From Alphaproteobacteria bacterium (GTDB taxonomy: Bacteria > Pseudomonadota > Alphaproteobacteria > Rhodospirillales > Rhodospirillaceae), in assembly GCA_003250275.1 (NCBI GenBank), contig QKGW01000154.1, positions 1 through 18,588 of the forward strand: a stretch of DNA of 18,588 nt. The letters run 5' to 3'. The notes below the pieces were generated by a model. It saw only the letters and a list, made by a program, of their open reading frames with translations. It searched no databases and was not told where the DNA came from. The translations under genes and the position numbers were made by a program. Positions 5,622-14,084 of the stretch are shown in pieces; position 1 is the first letter of the stretch; every line of letters begins with the position of its first letter.

Positions 5622-6562
5622 TCGGCGCACCGCACATCTCCGTGCTCCTCCCCGAGGTGGTGCGCGCGCTCAAGCCGAAGGCCGGCGGGATCTACGTCGA
5701 CGGCACCTTCGGCGCGGGCGGCTACACCCGCGCGATCCTCGCCGCCGCCGATTGCCGCGTCTTCGCGATCGACCGCGATCCCTCCGCCGCGGCAGCCGCG
5801 CTCGCGGTCGGCCAGTCGTTCCCCGGCCGCTTCGAGTTCCTGCCCGGCCGCTTCGGCGAGATGGCGGCGCTGCTGCCGCCCGCCGCCAAGGGACGCATCG
5901 ACGGCATCGCGCTCGACATCGGCGTCTCGTCGATGCAGATCAACCAGGCCGAGCGAGGCTTCTCGTTCCAGAAGGACGGCCCGCTCGACATGCGCATGGG
6001 CGGCGACGGCCCCACCGCCGCCGACCTCGTCAACACCCTGCCCGAAGCCGAACTCGCCGACGTCATCTATACCTACGGCGAGGAGCGCGCGTCGCGCCGC
6101 GTCGCCGCCGCGATCGTGCGCGCCCGCGCCGAGACGCCGTTCGCCACCACCCTCCAGCTCGCCGCGACGGTGCGCAGCGCGGTGCGCCCGTCGAAGGACG
6201 GCATCGACCCCGCCACCCGCACCTTCCAGGCGCTGCGCATCGCGGTGAACGACGAACTCGGCGAACTCGAACGCGCGCTCGCCGCCGCGATCGAGCTGCT
6301 CGCGCCGGGCGGTGTGCTCGCGGTGGTGAGCTTCCACTCGCTCGAAGACCGCATCGTCAAACGGTTCCTCGACGCGAAGAGCGGCCGCGAAGCCGCGCCC
6401 TCGCGCCACATGCCCCACGCCGCTCCGGCGGCCGCGCCGGCGTTCACCCTGCCGAGCCGACGCCCGATCACCGCGAGCGACAGCGAAATCCGGCTCAATC
6501 CGCGCGCCCGCAGCGCCCGCCTGCGCGTCGCCGTGCGGACCGGGAAAGGAGGCGCGTCATGA
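5618..6562 (+). CDS. rsmH: 16S rRNA (cytosine-1402-N4)-methyltransferase RsmH (MraW)
   Basis: This 314-residue protein methylates N4 of C1402 in the 16S rRNA decoding centre using SAM. The start is the ATG at 5618 in an ATGA overlap with mraZ, giving MIGAPHISVLLPEVVRAL, the typical beginning. Motif I is VDGTFGAGGYTRAIL (27-41). Further landmarks are IDGIALDIGVSSMQINQAERGFSF with the DxGxSSxQ signature, LDMRM, the FQALRIAVNDEL helix, and VVSFHSLEDRIVKRF near the C-terminal third. Its location as the second gene of a dcw cluster is the standard one. Its TGA overlaps the ftsL start. Confidence 0.97.
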   Translation: MIGAPHISVLLPEVVRALKPKAGGIYVDGTFGAGGYTRAILAAADCRVFAIDRDPSAAAAALAVGQSFPGRFEFLPGRFGEMAALLPPAAKGRIDGIALDIGVSSMQINQAERGFSFQKDGPLDMRMGGDGPTAADLVNTLPEAELADVIYTYGEERASRRVAAAIVRARAETPFATTLQLAATVRSAVRPSKDGIDPATRTFQALRIAVNDELGELERALAAAIELLAPGGVLAVVSFHSLEDRIVKRFLDAKSGREAAPSRHMPHAAPAAAPAFTLPSRRPITASDSEIRLNPRARSARLRVAVRTGKGGAS

Positions 6563-6924
6563 TCCGTCTCGCCGTGATCACCGTGTTCCTGTTCAGCGTC
6601 ATCAGCGTCGGCCTGGTCGCGGTCAAGACCCGCGTGCAGGAGATGGAGACCCGCCTCTCGGTGCTGCAGCGCGACATCCGGTCGGACCGCGACGCGATCC
6701 GCGTGCTCAAGGCCGAGTGGAGCCACCTCAACGACCCGACGCGCCTCAAGCGCCTTGCCGACACCTACCTCAAGCTCTCCCCCGTGACCTCGGCGCAGAT
6801 CGCCTCGGTCAAGGCCCTGCCGTTCGCCGCCGAGGAGCCGGAGCCGCGCGCCGCGCAGCAGCCCGCGCGGCCGAGCGCGCCGCCCGGCCCGCCCGAAGTC
6901 GCCAGCCGGAGGACCACGCCATGA
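6559..6924 (+). CDS. ftsL: Cell division protein FtsL
   Basis: This is a 121-residue bitopic membrane protein. The start at 6559 overlaps the rsmH stop (ATGA) and has a perfect AAAGGAGG at 6545-6552, 6 bases upstream. One transmembrane helix (residues about 4-22) is followed by a predicted periplasmic coiled coil (about 24-55, KTRVQEMETRLSVLQRDI and on). The segment LNDPTRLKRLADTYLKLSPVT is the conserved FtsL C-terminal motif. FtsL forms the FtsQLB complex that activates FtsWI at the septum. A Pro/Ala-rich tail of about 30 residues after position 90 is low complexity and probably disordered. Identity rests on topology, this motif and the rsmH-ftsL-ftsI order. Confidence 0.93.
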   Translation: MIRLAVITVFLFSVISVGLVAVKTRVQEMETRLSVLQRDIRSDRDAIRVLKAEWSHLNDPTRLKRLADTYLKLSPVTSAQIASVKALPFAAEEPEPRAAQQPARPSAPPGPPEVASRRTTP

Positions 6925-8669
6925 TCCGCCGCAAGACCCCGCCCGCCATCGTTCCCGGTATCGACCTCCCCCCCGCCCCCACGCCGCCCGACCGCCCCGG
7001 TCTGGTGCGCCTCGAGGGGACGACCAAGTCTGCGCTCGAAACCGGCCGGAACCGCCTCGCCTTTGCCGGCGGGGTTTTTCTCTTGCTCTTCCTCACCGTC
7101 GCGGTGCGGCTCGTCGACGTCGCCTTCCACCCCAATGCCACCGAGGTGGCGCGCGCGATTCCGCAGCCCGAACTGCCGATGAAGACGGTGCGCGGCGACG
7201 TCACCGACCGCAACGGCATCCTCCTCGCCACCAACCTGCCGACGGTGAACCTCTACGCCGACGCGCGCATCGTCCGCGAGCCGGAGAAGGTCGCGCGCGA
7301 CCTCAAGGACATTCTCCCGGAGATCGACGTCGCCAAGACCGTCGAGCGGCTGAAGTCGGGCCAGGCGTTCGTCTACCTCCACCGCCACCTCACCCCGGCG
7401 CAGCAGTTCGCGGTGAACCGCCTCGGCGTGCCCGCGCTCGGCTTCGAGGACGGCGAACTGCGCGTCTATCCGCAGGGCGGCCTGTTTGCGCACGTCGTCG
7501 GCAAGACCGACATCGACAACCGCGGCATCTCGGGCGTCGAGCGGCGCTTCGAGGACGAACTCAAGGACGGCGCGCCGGTGCGGCTCTCGCTCGACCTCCG
7601 GGTCCAGACCGCGGTGATGCGCATCCTCGGCGAGGCGATGACCACCTTCAAGGCGGACGGCGCGGCGGCGGTGGTGCAGGACGCGCGCACCGGCGAGGTG
7701 GTCTCGCTGGTCTCGCTGCCGGACTTCGACCCCAACCGCCCCGAGACCATGACGGATGACGCGATGTTCAACCGCGCCACCCTCGGGGTGTACGAAATGG
7801 GCAGCGTTTTCAAGGTGTTCAACACCGCGATCGCACTCGAAAGCGGCAAGATCCAGGTGACCTCGCGCTACGACACCAGCCCGCTCAAGATCGCCAACTA
7901 CACCATCCACGATCTCCACTCGCTGAAGGGCCCGGCGTCGGTGCCGGAAATCCTGATCAACTCGTCGAACATCGGCTCGGCGCGCATGGCGCTCGAATTC
8001 GGCGGCGAGTTCCAGCACGCCTACCTCGACCGCTTCGGCCTCACCCGCCCCGCCGCGCTCGAAATTCCCGAGGTCGGCGCGCCGCAGGTGCCGCCGGGCA
8101 ACTGGTCGAACATCACCGTCGCCACCGTCGCCTTCGGCCACGGCATCTCGGTTTCGCCGCTGCAGGTCGCGACCGCCGCCTCGGCGGTGGTCAACGGCGG
8201 CGTGTTCCACCCCGCCACCCTGCTCGCGCACGAGCCGGACGAGCCGCCGCAGGGCGTGCGCGCGGTGTCCGAGCGCACCTCGCAGATGATGCGCCGCCTG
8301 ATGCGCATGGTCGTGACCGAGGGCTCGGGCAAGAAGGCCGAGGTTCCGGGCTACCGCGTCGCGGGCAAGACCGGCACCGCCGAAAAGGTGGTCAACGGCC
8401 GCTACGCCAAGCACCAGCTGCTGTCGAGCTTCCTCGCGGTGTTCCCCGCCGACAAGCCGCGCTACACCGTGCTCGTCACCCTCGACGCGCCCAAGGGCCT
8501 CCCCTCCACCTACAACTTCGCCACCGCCGGCTGGAACGCCGCGCCGACCGCCGGAAAGGTGATCGCCGCGATCGCGCCGATGCTCGGCGTCGAGCCCACC
8601 GCCGACCCGTTCCAGCAGGCCGACCCGAAGAGCGGCCCGCTGATGGTCGCGGCGATGAAGGGGGACTGA
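6921..8669 (+). CDS. ftsI: Septal peptidoglycan transpeptidase FtsI (PBP3)
   Basis: This is a 582-residue class B penicillin-binding protein. The start at 6921 overlaps the ftsL stop. A Pro-rich cytoplasmic tail of about 45 residues precedes one membrane anchor (about 46-66). The periplasmic pedestal contains RGDVTDRNGILLATNLP. The transpeptidase domain has the SxxK motif as Ser295-Val-Phe-Lys298 in YEMGSVFKVF, the SxN motif as Ser348-Ser-Asn350, and KTG at 483-485 (AGKTGTAEK). Ser295 is the acylated nucleophile and beta-lactam target. FtsI cross-links septal glycan made by FtsW, which is encoded further along. The length is typical for alphaproteobacteria. Confidence 0.97.
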   Translation: MIRRKTPPAIVPGIDLPPAPTPPDRPGLVRLEGTTKSALETGRNRLAFAGGVFLLLFLTVAVRLVDVAFHPNATEVARAIPQPELPMKTVRGDVTDRNGILLATNLPTVNLYADARIVREPEKVARDLKDILPEIDVAKTVERLKSGQAFVYLHRHLTPAQQFAVNRLGVPALGFEDGELRVYPQGGLFAHVVGKTDIDNRGISGVERRFEDELKDGAPVRLSLDLRVQTAVMRILGEAMTTFKADGAAAVVQDARTGEVVSLVSLPDFDPNRPETMTDDAMFNRATLGVYEMGSVFKVFNTAIALESGKIQVTSRYDTSPLKIANYTIHDLHSLKGPASVPEILINSSNIGSARMALEFGGEFQHAYLDRFGLTRPAALEIPEVGAPQVPPGNWSNITVATVAFGHGISVSPLQVATAASAVVNGGVFHPATLLAHEPDEPPQGVRAVSERTSQMMRRLMRMVVTEGSGKKAEVPGYRVAGKTGTAEKVVNGRYAKHQLLSSFLAVFPADKPRYTVLVTLDAPKGLPSTYNFATAGWNAAPTAGKVIAAIAPMLGVEPTADPFQQADPKSGPLMVAAMKGD

Positions 8670-8671
8670 GA

Positions 8672-10141
8672 ATGCTCTGGGATGCGCTGATCGCCGCCGC
8701 CCGCGCCGCCGAACCCTCGCTCGTCGTGAGCGGGCGGGCCGCCGAGGTGACCGCGCTCGCCATCGACTCCCGGACGGTGACGCCGGGCGCGCTGTTCGCC
8801 GCGCTCCCCGGCGCCAAGGCCGACGGCCGCGACTTCCTCCCCCCGGCCGCGGCCGCCGGCGCGAGCGTCGCCCTGGTTCCCGCCGGCACCGACGCCGCGC
8901 GCATCCCCGCGGGCATGGCGGTGCTCGCCTCCGCCGACCCGCGCCGCCTGCTCGCCCACCTCGCCGCCGCGTTTTACGCGCCGCTGCCCGGGATCGTCGC
9001 CGCCGTCACCGGCACCAACGGCAAGACCTCGATCGCCGAATTCACCCGGCAGATCTGGACCCGCGCCGGGTTCGCCGCCGCCTCCCTCGGCACCCTCGGC
9101 GCGATCTCGCCGTTCGGCCACGTCAAGGGCAACCTGACCACCCCCGACACCGTCACCCTCTACCGCACCCTGGGCGAACTCGCCGCCAAGGGCGTCGGCC
9201 ACGCCTGCCTCGAAGCCTCGAGCCACGGCCTCGACCAACGCCGCCTCGACGCCCTGCCGCTCAAGGCCGCCGCGTTCACCAACCTGACGCGCGACCACAT
9301 GGATTACCACGGCACCGAGGTCGCCTACTTCGCCGCCAAGGCGCGGCTCTTCGACACCCTGCTGCCCGCGGGCGCCGCCGCCGTGCTCAACGCCGACATT
9401 CCCGAGTTCGCGCCGCTGCGCGACGTCGCGCGCCGCCGCGGCCTCGACGTCGTCGACTATGGCCGCAACGCCCGCCGCCTCTGCCTGCGCGGCCGCGCGC
9501 CGACCGCCGAAGGTCAGATTCTCGATCTCGGCGTCGACGGCGAGGCCGAACGCGTGGTGCTGCCGCTCGCCGGCGCGTTCCAGGCGATGAACGCCCTCGC
9601 AGCCCTCGGCCTCGCCCTATCCACCGGGATTTCCAAAGAGATCGCGCTCGCCGCCCTCGCCCACCTCAAGGGCGCGCCGGGACGGCTCGAAAGAAGGGCC
9701 TTGCGCGAGGACGGCGCCGCCGTCTATGTCGATTACGCCCACACGCCCGACGCGCTCGAAACCGTGCTCAACGCGCTCCGTCCGCACACCCGCGGCCGCC
9801 TGATCGCGGTGTTCGGATGCGGCGGCGACCGCGACCGCGGCAAGCGGCCGGCGATGGGAGCCATCGCCCAGCGCCTCGCCGACCGGGTCATCGTCACCGA
9901 CGACAACCCGCGCACCGAAGCCGCCGCCGCGATCCGCGCGGAAGTGCTCGCCGGATGCCCGGAGGCCGAGGAAATCGGCGACCGCGCCGAGGCGATCAAG
10001 ACGGCGATGGCCGGAATGCGCCAAGGCGACGTGCTGCTGGTGGCGGGCAAGGGACATGAAACCGGGCAGATCGTCGGTGCGACGGTGCTGCCCTTCGACG
10101 ACCGCACCGTGGTCGACACGCTCGCACGGGAGATCTGGTGA
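8672..10141 (+). CDS. murE: UDP-N-acetylmuramoyl-L-alanyl-D-glutamate--2,6-diaminopimelate ligase MurE
   Basis: This 489-residue cytoplasmic ligase adds the third amino acid to the UDP-MurNAc peptide using ATP. The start lies 2 bp after the ftsI stop, with a run of G residues upstream. The N-terminal UDP-binding domain has the IDSRTVTPGALFAALPG segment. The P-loop TGTNGKTS starts at residue 113. The central-domain segment YHGTEVAYFAAKARLFD contains the lysine usually carbamylated. DNPR at 411-414 is the signature of MurE enzymes selecting meso-diaminopimelate rather than lysine, so the wall should be A1-gamma type. The C-terminal GKGHETGQ motif is intact. The murF start follows after a 1-bp gap. 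Confidence 0.97.
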   Translation: MLWDALIAAARAAEPSLVVSGRAAEVTALAIDSRTVTPGALFAALPGAKADGRDFLPPAAAAGASVALVPAGTDAARIPAGMAVLASADPRRLLAHLAAAFYAPLPGIVAAVTGTNGKTSIAEFTRQIWTRAGFAAASLGTLGAISPFGHVKGNLTTPDTVTLYRTLGELAAKGVGHACLEASSHGLDQRRLDALPLKAAAFTNLTRDHMDYHGTEVAYFAAKARLFDTLLPAGAAAVLNADIPEFAPLRDVARRRGLDVVDYGRNARRLCLRGRAPTAEGQILDLGVDGEAERVVLPLAGAFQAMNALAALGLALSTGISKEIALAALAHLKGAPGRLERRALREDGAAVYVDYAHTPDALETVLNALRPHTRGRLIAVFGCGGDRDRGKRPAMGAIAQRLADRVIVTDDNPRTEAAAAIRAEVLAGCPEAEEIGDRAEAIKTAMAGMRQGDVLLVAGKGHETGQIVGATVLPFDDRTVVDTLAREIW

Positions 10142-10142
10142 G

Positions 10143-11552
10143 ATGACCGCACCCCTGTGGACCTCCGCCGAACTGGAAAAGATTTTGAAGGCGAAGGCCT
10201 CCGCCCCCTTCGCCGCGACCGGCGTGTCGATCGACAGCCGCACGGTTGCGCCGGGCGACCTCTTCGTCGCCCTCGCCGGCCCCAGTCACGACGGGCACGC
10301 CTACGTTGCCGACGCTTTCGCGAAGGGCGCCGCCGGCGCCCTCGTCCATACCGGGGGCGACCATCCCGGACCGGCGATCCGCGTCGACGACACCATGACC
10401 GCGCTCACCGCCCTCGGCGCCGCCGGGCGCGCGCGCGCCGCGCGCACCAAGGTGATCGGCGTCACCGGCTCGGTCGGCAAGACCGGCACCAAGGAGATGC
10501 TCGGCGCGATCCTCGCAGCGCAGGGCTCCACCCACGTCAGCCTTGGCAGCCACAACAATCACTGGGGCGTGCCGCTCACCCTCTCCCGCCTGCCGCGCGA
10601 CAGCGTCTACGCGGTGCAGGAAATGGGGATGAACCACGCCGGCGAGCTTTCCGACCTCGCCGCGATCGCGCGGCCCGACGTCGCGGTGATCACCACCGTC
10701 GGCCCGGCGCACCTCGAACACTTCGGCAACCTCGGCGCGATCGTCGCGGCGAAGTGCGAGATCTTCGAGGGCCTGGCCTCGGGCGGCACCGCGGTGCTCC
10801 CCGCCGACCACGCCCATTTCGGCACCATGGAAACCGCGGCGAAGCGCGCGGGCGCGGCCAACGTCATCACCTTCGGCGCCGCCGCAACCGCCGACCTCAA
10901 GCTCGTCGCCGCGCGCGTGGTCGCGCTCGAAACCCTGATCGAGGCGGAAATCGGCGGCCAAGCGGTGGAATACGCCCTGCCCTTCATCGGCAAGCACTGG
11001 GCGATGAACAGCCTCGCGGCGCTCGGCGCGGCGATCGCGGTCGGCGCCGACGCCGCCCAGGCGATCGAAACCCTCTCCGCGATCCGCGTACCCGACGGGC
11101 GCGGCGCGATCACCGAGGTGCCGGTCGCCGACGGCGCGTTCATCCTCCTCGACGAAAGCTACAACGCCAACCCGCAGTCGCTCGAAGCCGCGATCGACGC
11201 GCTCTCGGCGGTCGCGACGATGCGACAGATTTATGGAACCGGACGCGCCATTGCGGTGTTGGGGGACATGTTCGAACTCGGGCCGACCGCCCGGGCCCTC
11301 CACCAGCAGATCGCCCACCAGCTCAAGGCGCGTGAAATCGACCGGCTGTTCACTTGCGGAGAGCTGATGGCGTGCGCCTACGAGGCCGCGCCGGAGGCGA
11401 TGCGCGCCACCCACGCCCCCGACGCCCAGGCGTTGATCGCGTCGCTCGTCGACGAGATCCGCCCCGGCGACGTGGTGATGATCAAGGGCTCCCACGGGAT
11501 GCGGATGGACCGCATCGTCGCGGCGCTCAAGTCCAACCCGAACCGTACCTGA
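10143..11552 (+). CDS. murF: UDP-N-acetylmuramoyl-tripeptide--D-alanyl-D-alanine ligase MurF
   Basis: This 469-residue ATP-dependent ligase attaches D-Ala-D-Ala to complete the UDP-MurNAc pentapeptide. The start at 10143 lies one base after the murE stop, and a GGGAG is upstream. An in-frame ATG at 10056 lies inside murE and is rejected. The N-terminal domain repeats the SIDSRTVAPGDLFVAL pattern of MurE. The P-loop GVTGSVGKTGTKEM begins at residue 106. It is followed by HNNHWGVPLTL, the EMGMNHAGEL motif characteristic of MurF, and LLDESYNANPQS in the C-terminal domain. All three Mur ligase domains are complete. A 16-bp gap separates it from mraY. Confidence 0.97.
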   Translation: MTAPLWTSAELEKILKAKASAPFAATGVSIDSRTVAPGDLFVALAGPSHDGHAYVADAFAKGAAGALVHTGGDHPGPAIRVDDTMTALTALGAAGRARAARTKVIGVTGSVGKTGTKEMLGAILAAQGSTHVSLGSHNNHWGVPLTLSRLPRDSVYAVQEMGMNHAGELSDLAAIARPDVAVITTVGPAHLEHFGNLGAIVAAKCEIFEGLASGGTAVLPADHAHFGTMETAAKRAGAANVITFGAAATADLKLVAARVVALETLIEAEIGGQAVEYALPFIGKHWAMNSLAALGAAIAVGADAAQAIETLSAIRVPDGRGAITEVPVADGAFILLDESYNANPQSLEAAIDALSAVATMRQIYGTGRAIAVLGDMFELGPTARALHQQIAHQLKAREIDRLFTCGELMACAYEAAPEAMRATHAPDAQALIASLVDEIRPGDVVMIKGSHGMRMDRIVAALKSNPNRT

Positions 11553-11568
11553 CCGGACACCGAACCCG

Positions 11569-12660
11569 ATGCTTTACCACCTCCTCACGCCGTTCGCGGA
11601 CCAGTTCCAGGCGTTCAACCTGTTCCGGTACGTCACCTTCCGCACCGCCGGCGCGGTGCTGACGGCGCTGCTGTTCGCGTTCGTGTTCGGTCCGATGATC
11701 ATCCGCACCCTGCGCCGCAAGCAGGGCCGCGGCCAGCCGATCCGCACCGACGGTCCGGAGACCCACCTCCTCACCAAGCAGGGCACGCCGACGATGGGCG
11801 GCCTGATGATCCTCCTCGGCGTCGGCATTTCCACCCTGCTCTGGGCCAAACTCGACAACGGCTTCGTCTGGGCGGTGCTGCTCGTCACCATCGGCTACGG
11901 CGCGATCGGCTTCTACGACGACTACATGAAGGTGTCGAAGCGCTCGACCGCGGGCTTCTCGGGCAAGAAGAAGCTCGCCGCCGAACTCGGCATCGGCTTC
12001 GTCGCCACCGCCTGGATCGCCTGGATCGGCTCCGCCAACCCCGACCGCATGGGCATCGCGGTGCCGTTCCTCAAGGACTACGTGATCGACCTCGGGCTGT
12101 TCTATCTGCCGTTCGCCGCGGTCGTGATCGCGGGCGCGGGCAACGCGGTCAACCTCACCGACGGCCTCGACGGCCTCGCGATCGTGCCGGTGATGATCGC
12201 CGCGGCGGTGTTCCTGATCATCTCCTACCTCGCCGGTCACGTCGTCTTCGCCAACTACCTGCAGATCCACCACACCCCCGGCTCGGGCGAACTGGCGGTG
12301 TTCTGCGGCGCGATGGTCGGCGCGGCGATGGGCTTCCTGTGGTTCAACGCGCCGCCCGCGCAGGTGTTCATGGGCGACACCGGCTCGCTCGCGCTCGGCG
12401 GCGCGCTCGGCGCGATCGCGGTGGTGACCAAGCACGAACTCGTGCTCGGCATCGTCGGCGGTCTGTTCGTTCTGGAAACGGTTTCGGTGATCGTGCAGGT
12501 GGCGAGCTTCAAGCTGACCGGCAAGCGCGTCTTCCGCATGGCGCCGCTGCACCATCACTTCGAGAAGAAAGGCTGGGCCGAGCCGACCGTGGTGATCCGC
12601 TTCTGGATCATCGCGATGATCCTCGGCGTGATCGGCCTGACCACGCTGAAACTGCGCTAG
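11569..12660 (+). CDS. mraY: Phospho-N-acetylmuramoyl-pentapeptide transferase MraY
   Basis: This is a 363-residue polytopic inner-membrane enzyme (about ten helices). It transfers phospho-MurNAc-pentapeptide from UDP to undecaprenyl phosphate, producing lipid I. The start gives MLYHLLTPFADQF, the usual alphaproteobacterial N-terminus. No clear Shine-Dalgarno precedes it, although a 16-bp gap does. Catalytic Mg-binding residues are visible as Asp117-Asp118 (FYDDYMK) and NLTDGLDGL with Asp198 and Asp201. The HHHFEKKGW motif begins at residue 328. The TPTMGG motif after the second helix is also present. It is the only gene in the cluster flanked on both sides by spacers longer than 2 bp (16 and 15 bp). 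Confidence 0.97.
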   Translation: MLYHLLTPFADQFQAFNLFRYVTFRTAGAVLTALLFAFVFGPMIIRTLRRKQGRGQPIRTDGPETHLLTKQGTPTMGGLMILLGVGISTLLWAKLDNGFVWAVLLVTIGYGAIGFYDDYMKVSKRSTAGFSGKKKLAAELGIGFVATAWIAWIGSANPDRMGIAVPFLKDYVIDLGLFYLPFAAVVIAGAGNAVNLTDGLDGLAIVPVMIAAAVFLIISYLAGHVVFANYLQIHHTPGSGELAVFCGAMVGAAMGFLWFNAPPAQVFMGDTGSLALGGALGAIAVVTKHELVLGIVGGLFVLETVSVIVQVASFKLTGKRVFRMAPLHHHFEKKGWAEPTVVIRFWIIAMILGVIGLTTLKLR

Positions 12661-12675
12661 GGAGTTCGGGGAAGA

Positions 12676-14064
12676 ATGATCCCGCTTTCCGGTTTCGAGG
12701 GGAAAACCTTCGTCGTCGTCGGCCTCGGCAAGTCGGGCACCGGTGCGGTGCACGCGCTCGCCGCCGCGGGCGCGAAGGTGCTCGCCTGGGACGACAAGCC
12801 GGAAGCCCGCGCCGCCGTCGGCGACGCCGCGCTCGCCGAGATCGGCGCGATCGACTGGAGCGCGGTCGACGCGGTGGTGTGGAGCCCGGGCATCCCCCAC
12901 ACCCTGCCGAAGCCGCACCCCCTCGCCACCGCCGCGCGCGCCCACGGCGTGCCGCTGATCTGCGACGCCGACCTGCTCGCCCGCGCCAAACCCGAATGCC
13001 GCTTCGTCGGCATCACCGGCACCAACGGCAAGTCGACCACCACCAGCCTGATCGCGCACGTTCTCGCCGCGAACGGCGTTCCCTGCGCCGCGGGCGGCAA
13101 CCTCGGCACCGCCGCGCTCGACCTCGACGATCTCCCCGCGGGCGGCGTCTACGTGCTCGAACTCTCGTCCTACCAGCTCGAACTGGTGCCGTCGCTCCGC
13201 CCCGACGTCGCGGTGCATCTCAACGTCAGCCCCGACCACCTCGACCGCCACGGCGATCTCGCGGGCTACGTCGCCGCCAAGCGCCACCTCTTCGACCACC
13301 CGGCGGACGGCGCGGTCGCGGTGATCGGCGTCGACGACGCCGAAAGCTGCGCGATCGCCGCGAGCGTCGCCGCCCAGGGCGGCTGGCGGGTGCTGCCGCT
13401 GGCGACCGAGACGGTCGCCACGGGCGGCGTCTACGCGCGCAGCGGCCACATCGTCGACGCCACCGGCAGCGTCCACGAGCAGGTGCTCGACCTCGCCGAG
13501 GTGCCGGTCCTCACCGGCCGCCACAACTCGCAGAACGCCGCCGCCGCGTTCGCCGCGGTGCGCGCCCTCGGCCTGCCGCTCAACCGCGCGGTCGCGGCGA
13601 TCCGCACCTACCCCGGCCTCGCCCACCGCCAGGAGCGCGTCGGCGAGATCAACGGCGTGCTCTACGTCAACGACAGCAAGGCGACCAACGCCGACGCCAC
13701 CGAAAAGGCGCTCTCCGCCTACGACACGATGTTCTGGATTCTCGGTGGCCAGCCCAAGGCGGGCGGGATCGCGCCGCTCGCGCGCTATTTCCGCCGCGTC
13801 GTGCGCGCCTACCTGATCGGCGACGCGACCGAGGCCTTTGCCGCCACCCTCGGCGACGACGTGCCGTTCGAACGCTGCGGCACCCTCGACGTCGCCACCG
13901 CCCGCGCGGGCGACGACGCCGAAGCCTACGCGAAGCGCCACCCCGGCGCCCGCCCGGTGGTGATGCTCTCCCCCGCGTGCGCGAGCTGGGACCAGTTCAA
14001 GAGCTTCGAACACCGCGGCGACGTTTTCCGCGAGCTGGTGAACGCCCGGGGAGGCGCCGCATGA
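12676..14064 (+). CDS. murD: UDP-N-acetylmuramoylalanine--D-glutamate ligase MurD
   Basis: This 462-residue cytoplasmic ligase adds D-Glu to UDP-MurNAc-L-Ala. The start follows GGGGAAG by about 2-5 bases. The Rossmann-like N-terminus reads FVVVGLGKSGTGAV. The P-loop GTNGKST is at 115-121. Other landmarks are LSSYQLE, HLNVSPDHLDRHG, the KRHLF segment with the probable carbamyl-lysine, NDSKATNADAT and LSPACASWDQF(K)SFEHRGD near the end, all diagnostic of MurD. The 3' end carries GGGGAGG just before the overlapping ATGA junction with ftsW. Confidence 0.97.
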   Translation: MIPLSGFEGKTFVVVGLGKSGTGAVHALAAAGAKVLAWDDKPEARAAVGDAALAEIGAIDWSAVDAVVWSPGIPHTLPKPHPLATAARAHGVPLICDADLLARAKPECRFVGITGTNGKSTTTSLIAHVLAANGVPCAAGGNLGTAALDLDDLPAGGVYVLELSSYQLELVPSLRPDVAVHLNVSPDHLDRHGDLAGYVAAKRHLFDHPADGAVAVIGVDDAESCAIAASVAAQGGWRVLPLATETVATGGVYARSGHIVDATGSVHEQVLDLAEVPVLTGRHNSQNAAAAFAAVRALGLPLNRAVAAIRTYPGLAHRQERVGEINGVLYVNDSKATNADATEKALSAYDTMFWILGGQPKAGGIAPLARYFRRVVRAYLIGDATEAFAATLGDDVPFERCGTLDVATARAGDDAEAYAKRHPGARPVVMLSPACASWDQFKSFEHRGDVFRELVNARGGAA

Positions 14065-14084
14065 CCCGCAGCATGACCCGCAGC
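14061..14084 (+). repeat. Tandem 12-bp duplication at the ftsW start
   Basis: ATGACCCGCAGC occurs twice head to tail (14061-14072 and 14073-14084), giving the protein start MTRSMTRS. A degenerate third unit (TTCACCCGC) follows. The duplication creates two in-frame start codons. Confidence 0.9.

Noticed and set aside
7803..7814. FtsI active-site motif SVFK read as a defect because it is not STMK or STFK
   Set aside because: SxxK only requires Ser and Lys. Both are present, and the SSN and KTG motifs are intact, so the enzyme should be active.
11527..14013. 828-codon minus-strand open frame opposite mraY and murD
   Set aside because: It lies entirely antisense to two fully conserved dcw genes, has shadow-type composition and no recognisable domain.
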